Source: Mimachlamys varia (Eukaryota; Mollusca; Bivalvia; Pectinida; Pectinidae). Taken from it: a DNA stretch of 64,000 bases. Below, one piece after another: positions 58,130 through 64,000 of the stretch (the first letter of the stretch is position 1; each line of letters opens with the position of its first letter). The translations under genes and the position numbers were made by a program. The notes beneath the pieces were generated by a model. The model was not told the origin of the DNA. It saw nothing but the letters and a program-made list of their open reading frames with translations, and made no database searches. The stretch covers positions 9,434,001 through 9,498,000 of the forward strand of contig OX392534.1 of assembly GCA_947623455.1 (NCBI GenBank), written 5' to 3'.

Positions 58130-58320
58130 AAAGAAGAAAAAGAAAATACCGAAGCGTCAATAAAACTATTATCTGAACTCGATTAAACAAGGGGCAAAAT
58201 GGGCAAAAAGGAAATATTGACATGGAGACCATTGTAAAAGTACGAGAGAATAATACCAGGTGTTGCAGAAGAATAAGCGTTGACGATACCCACCATGTAA
58301 ATCTAAGCCATGTTTATCAG
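58130..58320 (-). repeat. Dispersed repeat family D, partial inverted copy
   Basis: Contains accgaagcgtcaataaaact, aacaaggggcaaaatg and gagaataataccaggtgttg, matching the family core. Confidence 0.7.
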
Positions 58321-58879
58321 CCCGGTATGCTGTTATCGGTACAATAAGGACATACCATTTTGATATTTTCCACATGTTTACTCTTTACTTTACCATGTCA
58401 CACTGCTGTAATCATACATATTGTATGGAGTTGTTAAACTGATTGTAATCAATTATTAAATCACAAAAATGGAGCAGAAAGCCACACCATTTCCTTTAAA
58501 ACATGACAGAATGATACAAGACGATCAAGTAAACATCTACAACATTATACGTATGGCAATGCCTTCAAGATGGAAAAAGAAGTGGAAAACCATGACTAAA
58601 ATAGACCAGATAAATGTAGAATATAACGAAAAGGAGCAGGTACCAGTTAAAACCCTTTCTGATGTTATATGTTTTAGATATGATGATGAAGGACTGGATT
58701 AGAATATAAAATAAGCCATGTTGATCACAACGGAAGGTGTAATTAGCAATAAGACAATTAATAACCTGCTTTGTCTTTTATAACAAAAAAAAAACAAACG
58801 AAAAAACAATGAGTTGTTACTGTTCCTTCTCATTTTAATAAATAAATATACCTCAGACTCGTCTTCATACCCTGACGCT
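58321..58879. other. No supported feature; one small open frame
   Basis: A 77-codon frame with a good ATG context (58469-58702, +) starts MEQKATPFPLKHD. It matches nothing recognised and lies between two repeat copies. Confidence 0.3.
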
Positions 58880-59370
58880 AGGACACATTTCGTTGATTCG
58901 TTATTCTAGGTCTTGCTCTGAATATCGAGATTTTCGTGACAGATGTCAACTGCTGACGAACAAACGTACGGTACAGGGATTCGAAAAATGCAGGTTGATG
59001 AAGACTATGGGCAAGTTTTATGGCCGCCATCTTGATCTCATCGAGAAATATTCTGTATCTTTGTGTGATATAAAGATGGACGTTTTTGAGTTTGCTTGTT
59101 AGTCTGTTTACTTGTTGTGATGACAATGATGAATCGGTTCTCATTTTGAGGATTGATGCTTATTTGGATGTGACCAAGATTTACATGGCGGGTGTCGTCG
59201 ATGAAGCAGAAGACGCTTACGCTTCCGGAACACCTGGTCTTATTCTCTTGTGCTTTTACGTGGGTCTCCATGTAAATATTTCCTTTGTTCCTATTTTGCT
59301 CCTAGTTAAATCGATTTCGAGTTCGGATTATGGTTTTGTTGACGCTTTGGTATTCTGTGATTTATTTTTC
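58880..59370 (+). repeat. Dispersed repeat family D, longest plus-oriented copy
   Basis: Contains the whole shared block from the ARPRITNQ-coding part (antisense) through gatggacgtttttgagtttg, gcgggtgtcgtcgatgaagc and gacgctttggtattctgtg. A 113-codon open frame at 59086-59427 lies inside and is taken to be part of the repeat. Confidence 0.7.
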
Positions 59371-59429
59371 AATGATACAACAGGCTTTAGTCTATACCCA
59401 GCACATGTTTTGGTCGACATTAGTTGAAT

Positions 59430-60115
59430 TCATACTGTGATGTCAGAGTATATGTTAAATACAGTATTATCATTTATATATAATTTAATATCCACTTAAT
59501 TTTGTCCAGTTCTGGTCAGAGTGTGATTTTTGTAAGTTTAGTCTGTCCCAGCAGAATGGTTCCTACTTTTATTTAATTTTACAAATATAAAAACAACTTC
59601 TTACATAATGGTATGTAAATAATGCAGACGGGATGTGCTATGTAATATATGGAGATGTATTTAAATACGCATCTATTGAAATGAGTAACTAAAAATAGCA
59701 CACACTCCTTGATCGTCAACAAGACAAGAGGAATGTATATGCATTCACACGCTGGTACTTCGCCAGACCAGGAAAGATAAAAATATTTGTCTTGCATCAT
59801 GTTTCGTTCTACAAACAATTATAATTCAAACAATACAAGTTCCTTTTTATGTACTTTTATGAAATAAACACAAATCTCATAAATGAGACATCGTCCTCGA
59901 CTAGTTCTCCTACTCATGAATAAGATGATCCATCAATTACGTTCACATAAAATATTTCGTGGAAAATGTCCTTGGTTCCGGGATTATAAGGTGTGAATTG
60001 ATCAAATAGGCAATAAAATAGTCTCTAAATGTTTTGAAAACCTGAATTTATGCAGCATGGCCGACTCACTCAATTTACATAAGCAGGCCGATAGACCTGC
60101 ATTATAAAATGTGAC
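59430..60115. other. Nothing recognised
   Basis: AT-rich DNA without supported genes or repeats. Confidence 0.45.
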
Positions 60116-60117
60116 AA

Positions 60118-60345
60118 GACGACAGCAACACCCAGTCTCGATGTCCAGGAGTTACACCCAGCCTCGATGTCAAGGAGTTACACTCAGCCTCGATATACAG
60201 GAGTTACACCCAGCCTCGATGTCCAGGAGTTACACCCAACCTCGATGTCCAATAGTTACACCCAGCCTCGATGTCCAGGAGTAACCCAGCATCGATGTCC
60301 AGGAGTTACACCCAGCCTCGATGTCCAAGAGTTACACTTAAGCTC
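60118..60345. repeat. 26-bp minisatellite (cagcctcgatgtccaggagt)
   Basis: About nine units of cccagcctcgatgtccaggagttaca, with one shortened unit near 60282. Confidence 0.92.
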
Positions 60346-60519
60346 TCTGTTTCCCCGGCATATATTATATATAACATAATATATATACATTTGATATAGC
60401 GCCCTATCTAGCTAACATAAGCCACTCTAAAGCGCTTTACAGTACATAGATATACAATTATCAAATATTGATACAATCAATAAAATTAACACATACAGTT
60501 TTATCATATACAATTCTGA

Positions 60520-60720
60520 GGATCCATATCCCATAGCAAAATCGGAGGCTGTTTGATTGGTGTCAGATAAAAACACCAATCGTTAGGATAACGCAACACG
60601 ATGACAAAGAGGCAACCCTCGACTTTAAAGTCAGTCATTTTTACCGTTACGCGACCGCAATATTCTTTTAATGTATGTCAAAGCATTATATAAGTTTTCT
60701 CGTTTTATCATCAAATATGG
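60520..60720. mobile_element. Fragment of the 41.2-kb TIR element family
   Basis: Shares catagcaaaat, gtttgatt, gactttaaagtcagtcattt and ttaccgtta...attcttttaatgta with 41310-41500. The ends are lost. Confidence 0.5.
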
Positions 60721-61425
60721 TACGTAGATGATATATTATTCATATAATCGACCTAGGTATTCCTTTAAATTTGTTGACGCGTCGGTAATTCTGTTTTTTG
60801 GTTTTGCGTTTGTTTACTTTCATCACATTTTCTGTAACTTTTTCGGCAAACTGTATCTATTACAAAATTCAAAAGGTACAGCATATGTGTGTGTTACGTC
60901 ATCTTTATTAAGTTACCGTTATTGATATAAGGCATACGATCGAGTTTGTTTGTCTACAGTATCGAAACAGGTTTGCAATACATTCTTGAAATAAAATGAT
61001 ATCATTTTTTTTTCTATTAAGCATACTTTATTCTATACATTGATGTATTAGACATCGAGCAATACACATGTATGTCCTTTTACATGGTTAACCGGTTGAA
61101 CATCCATAACATCATTCAGAGTAAACGCTTGTAGTTTTTATCCGATTTGACAACAACTAGTCTTAAAGGCATCTTCCCTATGTATTAATGCAATTAGGTT
61201 TTTTTCAAGTTTCAACTTCAGTACCATTCATGAGGTGTAAAAGAATAACAGGGCTGTGAAGTGAATATTTTGTTTTGTTTTCTGCATCCGTTACTACTAC
61301 TTAAATAAAATGCTTCAAATAGATAGCAAACTTAACGGCTTGGTATGAACAAATGTTTGTATATCAAAAGAATACATGACCGGTAAAAGTATGAGTTTTG
61401 CTTTCTTTGTTTTTTTTACGTCATA
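60721..61425. other. Nothing recognised
   Basis: AT-rich, no supported gene. Confidence 0.45.
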
Positions 61426-61431
61426 TTAACA

Positions 61432-61592
61432 GCCAGGGTAATTTAAGGACGTACCAGGGTTTGGAGGTGGAGAAAAGCCAGAGCACCTTGAGAAATGCCA
61501 CCGACCTACGGTCAGTACCTGGCAACTGCTCCTCATGTGATGAATGTCGGAATACCTTAACCACTCGCCCCCTCGCCCCTTGACTGATTTTT
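61432..61592 (-). mobile_element. tRNA-derived SINE, minus orientation
   Basis: On the minus strand it reads gggcgagtggttaaggtatt (A-box region), then ggtactgaccgtaggtcgg, ccacctccaaaccctggta and cgtccttaaattaccctgg. The second half matches the SINE at 11654-11858. Confidence 0.78.
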
Positions 61593-61599
61593 CAGTCCG

Positions 61600-63350
61600 G
61601 TGTCGCTCCTAACCGACAGGTAACTGCCTGAATTTCAGTTTATATTTATATCATTAGTTTTTCAACATGTTACCAATCAAATAACTAGACTTGTTTGTGT
61701 CTTCAGTAAGAAGAAGGTAATGTAGATTTGTTTGTTATAATTATTCAAGGTATTCATACACATTGTACTATCTTATTTTAAACCGAAACACAACAGACAT
61801 ATTTTTTTTATTTATACTTCTTGTGGCACGTAGCGGTGGTTATAGTGCATCATCATTAATTTAACACTTCATGCAGGATGCTTAAGGAAGTCGTCAACCA
61901 GACAAAGGTCACACAATGACCTTGACGTAGGTCAAACGAGAAGGAAAGCGACAAGTCATCGTTCCACAGCCTGTGGTCAGTAATGGTTAACATGGCGGGG
62001 GTTATTAATGAGTATCGTCTTGGTGTGTAAGCCCTGTCTAGCTACGTCTCTATAATTTCGATTTGTGTCTTTAACACGTTTCTGAGTCGAAGGAAAAGTT
62101 CATGTTATACGGTTTATATATCAATTTTTGTAGAATGCTGAAGTTCTTACTTTGTCATTTTCTAAGGCGAGGGCAAGCGTAGGATGAAACATGGTAAATC
62201 AATGAACTTTAATTTGATGTAATATTTTCTTATACAGTGTATTAAAAATTGGAAAAGACAAACATGCATTGCGTCATTTGTCAAGGTTTTAAAACTATAT
62301 TTCGCAAAAGGATAAGGATTTTTTCTTTATTTTGATATTCTTTTAAGTTAACGATTAGGAATTAACTTTTGAAAAATATAAAAAATAATGTTTTTTTTTT
62401 TCATTAAATAATAAATCAAACCCTCGGTTGAAAGACTGTATATATCTTTGCTGAGTGTTAAAGCTCTAATCAATCACCCATGTCGAGATTGCGTACAATG
62501 ATTACTTTTACATGATCTTCCCTCTGTACACCTGCTGAAAGTTCCGGGTCTGTATGACGTCATAACAAACCCCAGTTAATTGCTACACCTACACATCCAT
62601 GAAACTTAGATCTTTATTCATTGTTTTAACTGCGTTTTACTTGCATAAATATCATATATTTGGTAACTTTTGTTCTGCCGACATGTCTGTGCGCTAAGAT
62701 TGATACACCACAAGTTCCGTGTTTGTGTGTTTTACTGGGAATGTTCCTCATTCGTCCATAAACACTGGTGTTTCTGTGGCCAATATAATTTTTAAGCAAA
62801 AACAATGATAACGTGAATATTACAGTAAAAAGTCGTACAAACAGAAGCCATATTATGACCAATACAAGATATCTTTGTTGAAACTAATGTCGTGTTTGTA
62901 TATGCAATACAGGTATTTTACAAACGTAAGGCTCTTTCATGACCGAGTTGTTGGGAAATTCCACCCAAGTGATTTTCAAATTTGGCAAAACCCTCAGAAA
63001 ACTACCTTACACAATGATTTCCTTGCGATAGCAATATGCAGTTTTGAACTGTTCCTCTATATTTACGGATCCATTTGTTTGTTTGTCTGTTTTTATGTTA
63101 GTTTCATTGATTTACGTATGTTTACCCGATAAGGAAAAGCGCCCAGGGTTTTCCGTAGTTGTTTAGAAATGTCAATCAGACATAGGGTCGGTTTTATATT
63201 TAGATCCGAGGTACGACTAGCATTCATGTTTATTTCCCTGCTGATACCTATTGCTAGATTCTCACACACAGTTTGATGATATAAACAATGTCTTTACAAT
63301 TGTCCACGCTTTAAAGTCTATTCAAGTGGTGTTGTGATTTACACGACAAG
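61600..63350. other. Nothing recognised
   Basis: AT-rich DNA. A minus-strand frame at 62626-62862 begins with a hydrophobic stretch (MVIIWLLFVRLFTVIF) that could mimic a signal peptide, but has no splice context tying it to the receptor. Confidence 0.4.
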
Positions 63351-63351
63351 A

Positions 63352-63583
63352 CTACTGTGAACCAATTTATTTTCGCGCGCGATTAATTTTCGCGTATTTC
63401 GCGCGCGAAAATAAATTGGCGAAAATAATCAAAGCGAAATAGTTTCAATCGGGGTAATGCCAACTGTAGGAATATTTTACTGTACTATATATAAGATGTA
63501 CGACCTAATTTATCGCGAAATAGTAGTTTCAAATTAAACGCGAAAATAAGTCGCCGCGAAAATAAGTTGGTTTACAGTACTAC
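63352..63583. mobile_element. MITE with ttattttcgcg termini, copy 2
   Basis: It runs from actgtgaaccaatttatttt to aataagttggtttacagta. The ends are inverse and match those at 46107-46352. The inside is extremely CpG-rich for this region (ttcgcgcgcga). Confidence 0.78.
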
Positions 63584-64000
63584 CCAATCAAGTAGCTAGC
63601 AGATTTACATGAACCTTGCCTCGTTTTGCTATATAACTGCGACTGTAAGTTAATTGAATGAAGGGATAAATCTCCTCAGATGTCATATGTTTCGTCTATT
63701 AAACATTAGAACTTTCCAACATGTATTCTACCATACATCATACCATATTCGATCTCTCATTTTGAGGGATTTCATTTCAAGAAAGGTGTACGACGATACA
63801 AATACATGGTTGTAAGCTATCTTGAAACATATTTTGTTAAAAACAACAAAAGCTAGGATGAAAAGATTGAATTCCTGGTTGACAATGTCTTTAAGGATTT
63901 GAAGGAAGCATTATTTATATTCCCTTCGGAACTTGAAATCAAGAACACGACACACTCTTCTACATCAGCTTACTATTCCGATCCTAACTTAAAATGACTT

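Noticed and set aside
58469..58702. 77-codon frame MEQKATPF... as a small gene
   Set aside because: Good ATG context, but no similarity, promoter or poly(A) evidence; flanked by dispersed repeats. Left as an unassigned open frame.
62626..62862. Minus-strand hydrophobic start as the missing signal peptide of the receptor
   Set aside because: About 6 kb upstream with no donor in the right phase that I could identify; a hydrophobic stretch in AT-rich DNA is common.

Overview
The window is animal nuclear DNA: AT-rich, with GT-AG introns, dense minisatellites, MITE-like elements and a tRNA-derived SINE. The gene families and repeat style suggest a mollusc, most likely a bivalve. That assignment is inference, because no marker gene fixes the species.

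Region 1 (1-23.8 kb, + strand) is the 3' half of a secreted ADAMTS metalloprotease gene of the GON-domain class (ADAMTS9/ADAMTS20, GON-1 of nematodes). Seventeen coding exons join in one frame with matching phases (2763 nt, 920 residues plus stop): eleven exons carrying TSP1 repeats, one with a Thr-rich mucin-like linker, then a GON domain. The protease, disintegrin and spacer exons lie upstream of the window. The 11.1-kb intron between TSP1 exons 6 and 7 is filled with minisatellites and a SINE. At least five exon 3' ends, with their splice donors, have been copied into tandem arrays (15.5, 16.9, 17.6, 19.3 and 19.9 kb). The last exon exists as four 120-bp tandem copies, each with its own acceptor.

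Region 2 (23.8-44.5 kb) is intergenic. It holds a 39-bp minisatellite and an 8.65-kb foldback element with CACTG...CAGTG ends and 2.4-kb inverted arms, inserted into a 28-bp minisatellite that resumes on its other side for 2.5 kb. Next come a group of TIR elements and a promoter-like CRE/CRE/TATA cluster with no recognised gene.

Region 3 (44.6-56.7 kb, - strand) is a gene convergent with the first. Seven exons (six strong, one provisional) join without phase conflict into 1502 residues, open at the N terminus. The product has two tandem Venus-flytrap domains like class C GPCR ectodomains, one transmembrane helix and a roughly 500-residue Ser/Pro/Gln-rich tail. It has no seven-helix domain, kinase or cyclase. 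Only the second flytrap keeps the amino-acid-binding residues. This is the most unusual protein in the window.

Region 4 (56.7-64 kb) has no recognised exon; it holds dispersed repeats, a reverse SINE and an AT-rich MITE. One dispersed family has six copies between 49 and 59.4 kb, inside and just upstream of the receptor gene.
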